Origin: Coprinellus micaceus
Lineage: Eukaryota; Basidiomycota; Agaricomycetes; Agaricales; Psathyrellaceae
Length of the DNA: 64,000 nucleotides
Reading direction: 5' to 3'
NCBI GenBank assembly: GCA_951394405.1
Contig: OX596335.1
Location: 3,410,001-3,474,000, forward strand
A program made the position numbers and the translations under genes. Under the pieces are notes generated by a model. That model was given only the letters and a program-made list of their open reading frames with translations, made no database searches and was not told where the DNA came from. This document shows positions 32,553 through 45,200 of this stretch, piece by piece. Numbering within the stretch: position 1 is the stretch's first letter; each line of letters starts with the position of its first letter.

Positions 32553-35500
32553 CTAAGGGCGAGAGGATCCTTGAGAAGTGCCTTGTCCCCTAATCTTACC
32601 TAACCAGCTACGCTTGTTCGATGCCTTGCCCGAGGATGGCGGTGCAAAAGCATGAGGGGGAAGGTTGTTCAGGGGACTGTTTTGCATATCAGTGGTGTAA
32701 GGCGACGCCTGGACTGGCGCGGGAGGGTTCTGATTCCGTTTCGGTGAGGGGAGAGGGGCGACCGGCCGGGTGTTATTGGCAAAGGTCCGGACGGGAGTGA
32801 AGCCGGACTGCAGGGTACTTAGAACTCTCCTGACACGAGGAGTCTTGTCGTCGCTGCTTGACCTTGGGAGACTGTCCGCTGTAAAGGCTTGGGGAGGAAC
32901 ATTGTCGCAAACTTCGAAGTCGTCAGGTGCGCGTCTCTTTTTGCCAGCAACAGCTTCGGTCTCGCCAACGGGGCTGGTGCTTGCCCTCGCAGCCCCCTGC
33001 GCTTTGGTATTCGTGTTTTCTCGCGCCTTGTTGGTGAACACTGGAGCACGCGTCCTTTCGGGTGTCTTGGGCCTCAGTGGTGCAGAGGAGTTTGAAGCGG
33101 TTCTCGAAGGAGGACGGGAAGATGAAGTAGAAGGCATGCTGGTACGCTGAGACTGAGTTACGGAGACGGGTTGTTGGGACGAGACAGTGGTTGCCGAGCG
33201 GGGGCGAGCTCCAGTTGCCGTGGAACTCGACGCTTTTGTTGACGGCTCGGCTTTGGGCGAGTTTGCTTTGAGATTGCTGACCTTCCCTTGCAATGTCTGA
33301 ACTTTTCGCGTCAGCATCTCAACCTTCGTCGTGAGCTTCTTGTTCTCTTTCAGCATTCTGAGAGGAGTGGGTTAGCTTGGCGCCCAACGGCGAGAGTACG
33401 ATGAACGTACTCGAGTGCACGATCGTCGTTCTCTTCGATTTCGGCACACTTTTGCTTGAGAAGTTGCTCCATATCTTTATTACGCTCCTCAAGCTCAGCA
33501 ATAACCTGCTCAGGATTGCCATTCGACCGGAGGCGGTCCAGCTCCCGCTGAGCATCGGCCAACTCCCTCTTATATTGAGCTGTCAGCAAGCTCACATTAA
33601 GGGTGGCCTTCGCACTGGCTTGCTCTGCGGTACTGAGCTTGGCGCGGAGATCAGCGATCTCCGCTCCCAGGGTAGAGATAGTCTGGGCCCTATAATGGAA
33701 TGAGTAAACGCGAATTGGAACAAGCGAAGTAGCCCTGCGAACCTCTCTTCAATCTGGGTTTCCATTGACCTCTGGAGGGATTTATTCTGCTCGATCTTGG
33801 CGACAAGGTCCGTCAGTTGTTCTTGAGCAGCTGTCCTCTCAGCGTCGGCAATGACACGAGCTTCTTCCGCTTGGCCGATGACACGCCGAACTTCCTCGAT
33901 CTCCTGCTTCAGGTGAGCAATCTCCGAGTCGCGTTGTTCCCTCAGAGTCGAAAGTGCGGTCTGATGCCCACGGTTTGCGGACTCGCGGTCGGCCTGCAGT
34001 TTTTCCAGGCGAGAAGTGAGCTCGTTGACCTGGGTGGTCAGAGCATCTAACTCATGGTCGCGGCCTTGGCTTGTTGCGAGTGATTGACTCTTTTCAACCT
34101 CGAGATCCTGGTTCGCCCTCTCCAGAGAAACCTGAAGTTGGGTGAGTTCCTCCAGAAGTTTCTGCCTGGCTTGCTCCACCCCCTCGAAGGACTGTTGCGC
34201 CTGCTTGAGGTTTTGCCTCTCCTTGACGAGTTCCGCCTGCAAAACACTCGACGCCCGCTCGTGTTCCGCTTCTTGGACGGCAACCTGACTATGGGTGGCC
34301 ACCAATTGGTCCTCTGCTTCTTGCTTTGACGCTGTAAGCGACTCGAGTTCGATGTGCAGCTCCTCCAGTTGAGCAGCGTGCTGGTCGTCAGATTGTGCAA
34401 GGGTGGCTTGGAGCTCAGCAATGCGGGAGCGGAGGAGAGTGAGATCTTCATCCTTGCTTGCCTCGCGAACGGCGCTCACTTCAGCATCCCTAAGACGCTG
34501 GCGAAGGCGGTCGAGTTCTGCTTCCAGTTCGCGCGTAGCGGTGGAGTGTGCTTGTTCCACGCTGGCCTTCACCTTGGTGACCTCTTCCAGTTGGTCCTGC
34601 AGGGTCGAAACCTGGGCGTGGAAGTCATTCTTCGTATCTTCAGAGTGGGCGACAGTAGCAGCATGCTGCCCTTCCAAGTTGACGATGTGGGCGGTGAGTT
34701 GGTTGATACGCTCATTATACATCTCGAGACTCTTCTCCAGGTGAAGGTTGTCCTCTTTGAGGTCCTCGACGAGTTCCAGAGTTGCCCGATGCTCTTCAGG
34801 TTCACTGCCCTGGCGCTGGGACGTTGAGATGGCATGTCGGGATTTCGCAACCGTGTCGAAGACGATCCCAAGTAGCGAAACAATGGTCCCATCCACCTCC
34901 TCAGCTGCATGCTCCATGTTTTCCATCGTTTCTTCCATCTCCTCCACCTTTCTCAAAGCCTCATCTCGAACGTCCCTCGCATCAGCACAATCTTCCACCA
35001 TAGCTGCCTTCTCTGCGGTCGTCATTTCCAGCTCTGTGGTCATCTCATTGAGCCGCTCCTCCTGTAGACGGAGATTGGTTTCGAGGCGACGGATGTCATG
35101 CTGATGAATCCCAAGTTGCTCGTTCCTCCTCATGATCCTCCCTTCAAGCTCCTTGATCTGGTTTCGGAGATTTTGGGTGGCCTCTGATGAGGACATGGAA
35201 GAGAGTTGATGGAATTGAAGATCGCTGTACCGATTCTCGGCCGTTGCTAGCTCGTCTTGCGCCCGTTGGAGTTCGGCTTCGAGATTCTTAATGTGGATTG
35301 CGAGGGAGTTTCGCTCGGACTCCAAGTGGTCAACAGTTTTGATAAGGCCGTCGATTTCCTTAGAGAGATCTTGGTTGTTCCTGATGGCCTCCTGGTGACC
35401 CAAGCGGACATTGCGAACATCCTCCTCCCTCTTGCGCAGCACATCTGCGAGCTCGTTTCGTTCACCAGTTGCTGTTCCCAAGCGCGTCAGGACAATTTCC

Positions 35501-37184
35501 ATCTCATCCTCGAGTTCCTTAACGCGAGCTCCACCTGGCGTCGACGGCGCGCCAGACGCAAAGACGTCCCCTGAAGTCGAGTGGGCGACGACGACAGCGA
35601 AAGCAGCCAAGGCCTGGCCGAGCCGTTTGATTTCTTGTGTCTTGTCCCGGTACTGGGTGTTGCCTGCAATTCTGACTTCCTCTAGCTGAGCATGCAATGC
35701 ATCCATTTCCATCTTCATCTGATTCATGGTTCGGAGGGTTTCGTCGCTGGAGGCAGTCGAAGTAGCCACCGACCTGGAGAGTTTCGCTTCTAAAGCTTCG
35801 ATGGTGAACCTCGACTCGGATTCCAGGAATTGAACATCGCGGCGAAGGCTGTCTCGCTCGTCTCGCAGTCGATCAATAGCTGCCAGCAGCCTTTCGATGT
35901 ATTCGACCGTGTCCTCGTCCGGCAATGGCTGGGTCGTATCGCCGTCTCCGTCGTGGGCCTTCGTAAGGTCGTCCATGTCGGCATCGATGCTACGAGAAGA
36001 TTAGCTGCCAGCTAGGTGTCAACGAATAAGACGCACTTGTTCAAGGAAGGGCGACCCTTCTTCGCAACCTGGAGGAATTGGATCTCCGAACGTGCAGCGT
36101 TCAGCTCCAGGAGCAGAGTCTCCCTTTCCTCTTTCCCTTGTAGGTGCTGCTGAGCCAGCCGCTGGGCTCGCCGAGTTTCCTCTTGCAGCTTCACCTCTGA
36201 CTGCTTCACCTTCGCTTCCATTTGGTCGACGTCGTCTTGGGCGTGACGCAGCATTGCCTCCAGCGCCTCTAGCTTGGCACCATCCTCTTCTATGCGCTCG
36301 ATCAACTCTTGCTCCCTGCTCCCACCAGACTCAGCATCCCGCAAATATGCCAATTCTTCCTCTTTCTCCGCTAGAGCGGTATCGAGAGCGGCAATTTGAG
36401 CCCTTGTTTTCCTCTCAAGTGCGTTCTTCTCGTTGCTAACTCGATTAGCTTCGACCTGAACAGAAGCGAGTTTCCTAGTCAAATTGTCCAATTCGGTCTC
36501 CTTCTGTTCCAATTTGGCGCGCGTGTCGCTAACGTCTGTTTCCAGAGTGCTGATTTTGAAGCTAGACAGTGAGGATGACCTCGGTCGGCGTGTGCTCTGC
36601 GTGTGCTGCGAACTGCTGGGGGGAGGTTGAGATACGAGTCGTTGGAGCTCCCGCACTTGTGCTTCCAGTTTCGTCCTATCGCGCTGAAGGGACTGACATT
36701 GCTCTTGGAAAGTATTCGATTGGAGCGTAAGCGAATCTAGTGTGGCTTCCAGGTCGAGTGTGTTTGTATTAGCGGATTTAGCCGCCTGTTGCGCAGTGAT
36801 GAGGCTTGCTTCAATGTTTTCGACATTTATCTTCTCTCGCCGGAGGTCTTCCGTGCATTGTCGCAGGTCTTTCTCCAAAGTCAGAGCCTTCTCGGTCTCG
36901 TCACGCAACTAACACGACGCTAAGATACCTACCTCCAACAAAGATCGTCAAGACGCACCTTGTTGACGACCTCATCATATAGCTGTTTCAGCTCATCGTA
37001 TTGTTCTCCCTTTCTTGCGATTTGCGTTTGGTACCCGGCGAGTTGGGTTTCTATGTGTGTTCCTAATTGAATGGACCAAGGAGATGATGTTCGGCATTGG
37101 CGACAGACCTTTCGACCCCACTTTCTCTCTAAGGGCAAGCACTTCTTGAGAAGGGTCATTCTGACCTATGCCCCAGGTCGACAT
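32553..37184 (-). CDS. Large coiled-coil protein, uncharacterised
   Basis: Six exons: 37184..37109, 37062..36959, 36908..36037, 35989..33743, 33689..33411, 33357..32553; 1460 residues. After a short N-terminus (MSTWGIGQNDPSQEVLALRE) about 1150 residues are almost pure heptad coiled coil, rich in E, L, Q, R and A, broken by a few short Ser/Pro loops (SQPPPSSSQHTQSTRRPRSS; SEPEEHRATLELVEDL). The last ~230 residues are disordered, basic and Ser/Thr/Pro-rich, with several S/T-P sites (KTPERTRAP, SGFTPVR) and end GQGTSQGSSRP. The shape suits a spindle, septum, nuclear-pore or Golgi tether, but I see no domain that decides between them. The opposite strand holds many long shadow frames caused by base composition. 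Confidence 0.82.
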
Positions 37185-37686
37185 CGTGCGTTGGGGGTCT
37201 GCGAGGAATCAGAGTCTGAGAGGTTGAGCACAACAACGTGCGAGTTCGTTTGGTAGTATGACTGTCACCTGACCCAAGGCCAGTTATGCACGTGATCGTG
37301 TTTAAATTTCATCCTATTTCATCCGAGTCGCGTCCTTAACAGGGGAGCGCCCACCACAGATACCACGAGCGATCTTCCGGAAAGTTGAACAGTTTCCCTA
37401 CAGCTCTCCATTCCGACATGTTCACGCCTGTCTCACAAACGAGTCTCGGCCATTGCGTTCATCGGTAGCCATTGTCATGGAGCACCAGCCCCTGGTTTAA
37501 ACTCGGTCGAAGGCAACCTCATTTCGGAATCTACTCACATCATGACAGGGGCGAGGAGGGCAATCGAAGACATCGCGTATTCTCCTGGAGCAGGCCGAGG
37601 CGGTTCAAAAGCCGTTAACGTCCATCTTCTGAGACCAAACGCGCTCAACTCCCCCCACAAAACCCATCCTATCCCCTGAGAATACT
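37185..37686. promoter_or_regulatory. Divergent intergenic region (coiled-coil gene / ARMT1-like gene)
   Basis: This 502-bp region between divergent starts should hold both promoters. Nothing specific stands out; the sequence just before 37687 is pyrimidine-rich with CCCC tracts. Confidence 0.3.
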
Positions 37687-39543
37687 ATGGACAAGGCTAA
37701 GAGGTCCACTGGATACGGCACCCTCGCTCCTCCAGGGATGTCGAGTAAGCCCAGCCGTCTTACCCTTTCTCTTGGACATTTGCCCGAGAAGAATGATATC
37801 AAGGCCCCTTGGCCTGTCTCACCCGGACGTGTATGTGCAATACGGCAGTATACCTACCCCGCAGCATTGACCACGTCTCCAGATCAATCCCAACAACCCT
37901 CCCTGGCCTGCATATCGTGGATACCACGAATACTCTTTCGCCCATGCTACTATGCAATCTCGTCTCCCCACCATCCTTGGGAAGGCTATAGATGACGCTA
38001 CTCGTACACTCAACGAAGAGTCTCTCGAAGAGCGCGTCGTTGACCTTTCGCGGTGCATCGATCGTATGGAGGAGCTGATGAGAGACCTGAGCGGGAACGC
38101 CAAGCTCCGTCCCATTGCCGACGACGGGGAGGCAGATGTGGTCACCTGGAACAAGGAGATCACAAAGTTCTTCAGAGGTGAGCATCCCTACCGCTACCCC
38201 CTCGTGGTGAAAAGCCTGACGACGTTTGCCACAGGGAAGGATTTCATGAATGCTCCCTGGCTCTTTGCTGAAGCTTACAAGTACCGCCGCCTTCATGAAT
38301 GCTTCAGCACTAGCAAATACTGGAAGGATTATGACGTTTTCTACCGCCAGAAGGTCAGTCATATCTGCCTCTCGCTGACGCCTCCCCTGACCTTGCGTCC
38401 ACTGGCAGAACGATACATTTTCTCGTTCGTCTGACGCCGTTTTCGAGTTGGCCATGCGTTTCGCCAACCCCCACCCTTCACCGACGGATATTGCTGATCC
38501 CAGACGCTCTGAGGGAGAGCGCCTCATGTTCTTGGAATTGACTCAAGGTTTACTTGATCCAATCCACTTTGCACGGTGTCGCTGACCCCATCCCCCAGTT
38601 TGCCTCTGGGGAAACTCCACGGATCTCTCCCTCCTTATCAACATGACTGAGGAACAGATCAAAGCTCTGCAAGCCACGGCCGGGGACCAGCTTGCAGCGA
38701 CCGAACAAAACATTCTTGGGAACGACATGGAGCGGGTTTGGGATGTCGTCAAGGCCAACCGCGAAAAGAAGAAGGATCGCAGGATTGATTTCGTCCTTGA
38801 TAATGCAGGGTTCGAGCTGTACTGCGATTTCATCTACGGTAAGCATGCGCTCCATACCCCCCAATTCACCGGTAACCGCCATGAATATCTAGCGGACTTC
38901 CTCATCCAAAGTGGCCTTGCAACGGAAGTGCGATTTCACGGCAAGCGCTACCCCTGGTTCGTGTCCGACGTAACGAAAAGGGACTGGGACTGGCTCATCA
39001 ACAACATGTGCTATGGACACCTCTTCCCCCACGCTTCGAGCGCCGAAATGCAATCCCTTCGTATGCTTGCTAAGCGCTGGAAGCAATATGAGAAGCAGGG
39101 TCAATGGATCTACGAGCAGCACCCGTTCTGGTGCACCGGCTATACCTATTGGGACCTCCACAGCGAGGCGCCCGATCTTTTCCTCCACCTCTCGCAATCT
39201 GACCTTGTCATTTTCAAGGGCGACCTAAACCATCGCAAGCTGACCTACGATTGCGCTGCTCCTGCTAGCACCCCGTTCGAGGAGGCCATCGGACCGATGG
39301 CCAACTCTGCCGGCGCTCCAAAGGTTGTTAGCCTGCGAACGATCAAGAGTGACGTAGTAGTTGGGCTAGGACACAATGGAGACCTCATCGCCAAAAAGTT
39401 AGACGAGGAGGAATCTGGTTGGAAGATCAGTGGAAAATACGTGAGCCTCTCTATGCGACGCCAAAGAGGCTGAACTAACGACCTCTTAGGCCATCGTCTC
39501 GCTGTCGGAAGGTCGTCCTGGCGAACCTGTCAGCTTCATTTGA
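37687..39543 (+). CDS. DUF89 damage-control phosphatase, ARMT1-like
   Basis: Seven exons: 37687..37830, 37883..38177, 38235..38353, 38409..38547, 38599..38838, 38893..39440, 39490..39543; 512 residues. Typical blocks: NNPPWPAYRGYHEYSFAHAT, LMRDLSGNAKLRPIADDGEA, VCLWGNSTDLSLLI, DFVLDNAGFELYCD (metal-binding DNAGFE core), KRYPWFVSDVTKRDWDWLI and LVIFKGDLNHRKLTYD (second metal site). The DUF89 family are Mn/Co/Ni-dependent phosphatases. The subfamily III member (S. cerevisiae YMR027W, human ARMT1) acts on fructose-1-phosphate and related sugar phosphates, probably as metabolite repair. The N-terminal ~48 residues before the domain are less certain and ATG 37738 could be the start. Confidence 0.88.
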
Positions 39544-39770
39544 GTGGTGCGGCCCCTTCGTTACCCGTCAAAGGGATACCCGTCGCTCGGGCATTCGCCG
39601 ACCCCCGAATAGAGTCTCGTTCCTGTACCTGCCGAGCGTTGTCTAAATCATATCGGTATTGAGTGCAGCATAGTGATACATCCGAGAGACCCGGCCTTTG
39701 AGAGCGAGGCGCAGAACATTGCAATGATACAACTTATGGTAGTACGTGTAGTCGTGAGGGGCGCGAGCGG

Positions 39771-41448
39771 TCAGTCAAGGTCATCTGCCCATCCGCCCGG
39801 AAGGTTTTCATGCTGACCGCTGCCCCGTGTATTCGATCCGTGAGGGGGGGAGTTGCGGGAGGTTGACGGCGTAGCTGGGGGTTGAGGGTTCTGGTGATGG
39901 TTATGGTGGTGGCCAGTGAATGCACCTAACAGATTCTGGATGAAACCGCCGGAGTTTTCCCTCTCGCCTCTGGAATTAGGTGAGGATGGGGATGACGGCC
40001 GTGGCTGGGGAGGTGAGTTCCGGGGAGCAGTTCTGGAAGTGGACGGCGAGCCGGGACGAGGCTGTGGTGGTCCATGCTCATTGGATGGTTGCGGGACGAG
40101 AGCGTATCTGTACGACGGGGTGAGCGCGATTGAAAGGGACGTAGGGGGGATACATACCGGCATACAGGACACGTACCACTCGACTTGAGCCAGGGCATGA
40201 TGCAAGGCTCATGGAAAGGGTGCTTACAGGGGAGCGATACGACAATACGCTCGTCTGGATCCTCTGCTTCATAGTCAAACTGCTCCTTGCACACTGCACA
40301 ATCCTTTTCAAGTGTGGCGGCTAATCGAGACTCAATAGGAGTAGGCATCAAGTCAAGATCGCGCACCCACATCCTTGCATAAGAATCTCCCGTGGTAAAT
40401 TGTTCATGATCTCGTCTGTGGCAGGGACAGGACGGTGCGCATTGTTGTTCTCCATTAATTGGGTAATAACTTGATCAAGAGCTGACAGAACGACATGTCA
40501 AATGCTTGGGGTCGCGAGCGGAGCAGTGGCAGAGGACTGACCTTCTTGATCAAAGACATAATCGCCCATCCTTCCGCTTCCTGGGCCGCCAAGACCTCCT
40601 GCAAGCAGTGCGGAGAGAGGGTCACGATCCCCTAGCAATCTTAATAGATAATGTGCCATCAGGTGATTAGGGATTCTCTCTCCAGCATGGCCACCTGGTT
40701 GCGGCCCCAAAAATCTGCCCTAGATGTAAGATATTGTGTGCCAGAATTCCGTCTATAACGTACTCTGAAGCAGTGGGGACATTACCGGCGCTGTTGCGCC
40801 TGGGCGGTCCACCCTGGGTATTTGGCCCTCCAAAGCTGACCGTCCTGGTCCCGCCCCCCGCTGATGAGATTTGGAAGGAGAGCCGCGATGTCTGTAGACG
40901 CTTTCAGGGAGGCAACGCCATAGCATAAACTGATGCCCACTTACTGGTGGTGAGCCCTGAGCTGGTTGGGGCCCGCGATTCTGAGAAGCGGCTTGACCAC
41001 CCATCCCGCGTTCCATAAGCGACTGCAAGCCCACTGCGATGCGATAAGCGGTTACTCTGTTAACAAGCCTTGGGACTGATGCTCACTCAGGAACGTGTCA
41101 ACCTCTAGAGCCGGCCCCCCACCAGTGAAAGGATCATCGTCAGGGGCAGCAAATACGCGGGGGTCGTCCTGGGGGTTTTCCATCTATAATGCGTCAGTCA
41201 GGAATTCGATTAGCGAGGATTGAGAGCACCTTCTCTATGAAGCCTCCGTGACATGAAGCACAAATAGGGTCGGGGGTCTATGAGATTCAGGTTATCAAGT
41301 GCGAGACCCCACAGGGCGTTGTGCATACCATGAGGGGCCTCATCTCCGCGTGGCACTGTGGAGATGGATTAGCGCTTCGCGAAATACCCTGAATTGCGAG
41401 GGGTAGAAATACTTCATAACAGTACCAGAGTGGTTCTGAGGGAGGCAT
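39771..41448 (-). CDS. RING-H2 E3 ubiquitin ligase, RNF126/RNF115-like
   Basis: Ten exons: 41448..41413, 41355..41329, 41277..41230, 41183..41087, 41033..40945, 40891..40764, 40714..40542, 40481..40371, 40320..40158, 40107..39771; 402 residues. The first three short exons together encode an N-terminal zinc finger (WYCYE-CHAEM, then CASCHGGFIE), as in RNF126. A Gly/Pro-rich linker and LDQVITQLMENNNAHRPVPA follow, then the RING-H2 finger: CAVCKEQF...VVSLPCKHPFHEPCIMPWLK...CPVCRY. The tail is Pro/Ser/Asn-rich with an HHHNHHQN stretch and ends WADDLD. The N-terminal finger binds ubiquitin or BAG6-type partners in animals. Exact fungal substrates are unknown. Confidence 0.9.
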
Positions 41449-42271
41449 GTTATATCCGACGGAGAAAGATTCGTCGAAGTGGAGACCACTGTGGTGGTGG
41501 TCTTGCGGAGACCTGACGCAGTTGGGAAGGGGCCTAATTAAGAAACATGGTCACGGCCAACAGCTGTCGTGACGTCGCTAATGCTGTGACCTTTTGACAA
41601 TGACCGCCTCGCCATGTCCCCCACAGCCCACCAATATTGTCGTCGCCGGTGCTCAGGGTCGACGATTGACGCTCTGAACCCTCGCCAGAGCCATGCTTTC
41701 ATGGGTACCAGTTGGGGGTCTCCCTCGAGCCCAAAATGGTGACCAACCTTGTTGACTTCGGAACCTTCTAGATGGAAGACGTTTGCAGTCACATTGGTAT
41801 ATGTTACGTGCGATAACTGGCAGAACCTGGGTTAGTTTCTTTCTTCCTCCCGCCATCTCTCGCCCCCAATGCCCTCGAGGAGAACTGTGAGTGCCCCTGT
41901 GACGATATCCCCCGTCTTCCTGAACGATGAACTGTATAAATGTTCCCTATTACATGATCTACATGATCTCATTCGGTTTATACCCTGACTCATCGAATTC
42001 CCTCCTCCCCATCCAGCGCTTTTGTCAATTGCTCACATTGAGAACCCACAGATTTGCTTCTTGTGAAGGGGTGGTCGTGGTGCCCTTGGTGTGTTGACGA
42101 CAATCGGTTTCAGATACCTGTACACTTTCTGCACTGTGGAATATCACATCACCGTGCCCTGCATCTGGCGTTCGAGGCCTGCGCAATGCGGCGTGAGAAA
42201 TGAAAGGATGTGCAGGAGATCGTGGCTTTCGGCCAGTGCCCACGAGGTAACCACTAACCACCATCTCGCTC
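41449..42271. promoter_or_regulatory. Divergent intergenic region (RING gene / ABCC transporter)
   Basis: This 823-bp region holds both promoters. TATAAA at 41935-41940 could serve a long 5'UTR of the transporter. A pair of tandem CATGATCT-like copies occurs near 41955-41975. Small open frames here show no family resemblance. I see no tRNA or repeat element. Confidence 0.35.
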
Positions 42272-45200
42272 ATGGTACGTGCATGCACTGCGTCTGCGAG
42301 CTCTCTGCGATTTCACCCACTCACAGGCAATTGGCGGGCAAGTGCCTGAACTAACCTTCATCAGGGCGGCACCTTCTGCATTCGTCCTTCTTCATTTATG
42401 CCTTGTCATCTTTGCGGCGGTGAGGAAGCCGACATGGGCAAGGAACGCATGGAAGACAGCGTCTGGGCCTTTTCGTAACTTCCTTCAACTCAAGGACCTT
42501 CTCGAACCGGTGGATCTCAAGCCTCGCAATACCTTGGTAGAACAACGGCTACTGTCTTCAATCGCATGTCTCGAACTTCTCGTATGGGTAGCTCGTGCAG
42601 CCTTCGAATCGTATCTGGAGAACTACACATGGACCTCAGTATACAGTCTATACGCATTGTCATGGGTCAGTTTTACGAGAATTATACTTGTTTCCTCCCT
42701 AAATTCTGCATACACTAGGTCTACATCGGGCTGGCACTTCTTTCGAAACCTGTGGCGACCCCGCCATATCTGTTCCTCGCTTTCTCGACATCTCTCACAT
42801 CTCTATCTTTCTTTGACCTCATCTACGTGCTATCATCTGACCAGGCGTTCGAAGCAAAGCCGACCTTGGGCCATTCCGGTCTATTGGCTCTGCATATCTT
42901 CTTTATTGGCGTCGCCGGGTCTTTGCCTTTGAAATGTTACCTCCCGGGTCTCAACGTCGCAGAACCAGACTCTGTGAGTCCCAGTCTCGCGATTTCGCTC
43001 TGGTGAGGGCTGAGGTCGAGAGCACATCTATTAGATGCCATCGTCGACGCTGACATGCCCTGAAGACAACGTCAATCTATGGACGTGGAGCACGTTCACC
43101 TTCGTTGAACCCATCATTCGGCTCGCCTCCACGAGGACGCTGAACGACGAGGACGTATGGTCCTTATCTCCGTTCCTCAGCCACAAGAACATATTCGCGA
43201 AGTGCCTCGAGTATCGAAGATTGTGAGGGCCTGACACCGTATCGATGCACCGCAGCTTGCTCATCACCTCCCACAAAGATACCCGAAGCACTCACTCCTG
43301 CGGTTTCTGATTGCCTCGAACTCCCTCGACTTGATGCTCGATGTCACCCTGGAGCTTTGGACTGCTGTCATAGGTATGCGTTTCCAGGATCGAGCTCCAC
43401 GATCTCGTTGACTCCCGTCTGTAGGCTTCGTACCTCCCTACGCACTCCAGCAGATCCTTTCCGTCCTTCGAGAAGATACAGCCGAAGCACGCCGTACTGC
43501 CTACTTCTGGGCGTTCATGACTTTCCTCGCTCACCTTTCCTTCGCCCAAGTGGACTTGTATCAAAGATGGCATACGCGGCGGTGCTACGAGCGAACTCGC
43601 GGGCAGCTATTCTGCCTAATCCACTATAAATCCCTGAAAAGGGAGGAAGTCAGTGGACATGTGGCCAAAGGCGAAGGGGAGGAGGCTCGCGCTGACCTGG
43701 GAAAAATCGTGAACTTGATGCAGTAAGCGGGAAATAACGCCTTGCTCATGGATTGAACTGATGGGTCGTGTTCTTGAAGAGGTGACACATATGCCGTTGC
43801 GCAGCGGTTCTGGGAGTTCTCTGGCATTGTCGCGACTCCGGTCAGAATCGTTATCGCATTGATCTTTCTCTACAAGTAGGCCACTCCGTCTACACATGTC
43901 CCTCTGGGTACTCACGAAAACCTGTGCGTGTAAAGGGTTCTGGGCTGGAGCGCCCTGCTCGGTGTGGCGGTAGCCTGCATCACGTATGGACTCAACTACC
44001 CTCTTATGAAATACAACATCAAGGTAAATCGGTCCTTGCTTACAATCAACCGCGGACCACACTTCATAAAGCTCTTAGATCACTCGCGCGTCGTGGAAAG
44101 CGAAAGACCAGAGGAACAGTATCGTCGACGAGCTGCTGCAGAACATACGCTTTCTCAAGTTCTACGGATGGGGTATGTTCCCCCACACTTCCTTACCTGC
44201 GTTCTAACCGCGTTTCGGCAGAGTATACCTGGTCTCGCAAGGCCGAAGATGCCAGGGAGGAAGAACTGAAGTGGCGGGTCAAAGCAAACGTCGTTTCGAC
44301 TTTCATGTCTTTCATCTGGTAGTTCACACACCTCCTTCCATGCCGTCACTTTGTGCTGACAGCGATCTCAGGACTTGGCTACCTTCAGCGACCGCCTTAG
44401 TCTGCTTCCTATGCTACACACTCGTCGAGGGGAAGCCCCTTACGGTCGCCAAAGCATTCACATCAATTTCCCTGTTCTCCGCGCTCCAAGGACCCCTTCT
44501 GTCGTTCCCCGGCCAGATCATGGCGATGCTATACGGTGAATACCTCACTTTATTTGCGTCCCGGAGAGAACGCTGACACGTCGCTCCAGCATACGTCTCA
44601 ATGCAGCGCATTGAGGATCTCCTGAAGGAAACCGAAGTCCCAATCTGGGCATGCTCCCTCGGACGGGACGCCTCAATTGAAGCCGCACAACAAGAAAAGG
44701 AGATCGGTTTCCGCAAAGCTATGTTCGAGTGGGACAGTAAGAGGGTCGAATCTGAGGGCCCGTCTCGTTTCCGTTTGGGCGCATTGAACCTCGTCTTCCC
44801 TGAGGATAGGCTGACAATAGTTAGCGGCGCGACTGGATCTGGGAAAAGTGCACTTCTGGGAGCACTGCTAGGAGGTAAGTCGGACTCCCTATGTTCCGCA
44901 GCCTTGGCTGACTTGTTTCGGATTAGAAATGAGTTGCATATCCGGAGAGGTGCTCATCGACAAATCAAACCACCAGGTTGCGTATTGTGCACAGACACCA
45001 TGTATGGGCTACACGTCCTTTACGGCTCGTCATTCTCGCTGATAATTCCCACACAGGGCTAGAGCATGCAACAATCCGAGATAATATCATCTTTGGCTCT
45101 CCGGTGCCGTTCGATGCGAAGCGTTACGACCAGGTGGTCCATGCCTGTGCTCTGGAGCAAGATCTTGCCATCCTTGATGCCGGAGATATGACTGGTACGT

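Noticed and set aside
33817..36439. Many long plus-strand frames (77-157 codons) opposite the coiled-coil gene
   Set aside because: They are shadows of the GC-skewed, Glu/Leu/Gln-rich coding strand: low complexity, no ATG logic and no family pattern.
37799..38527. 242-codon minus-strand frame over the ARMT1-like gene
   Set aside because: It spans introns and exons of the sense gene indifferently and has no domain.
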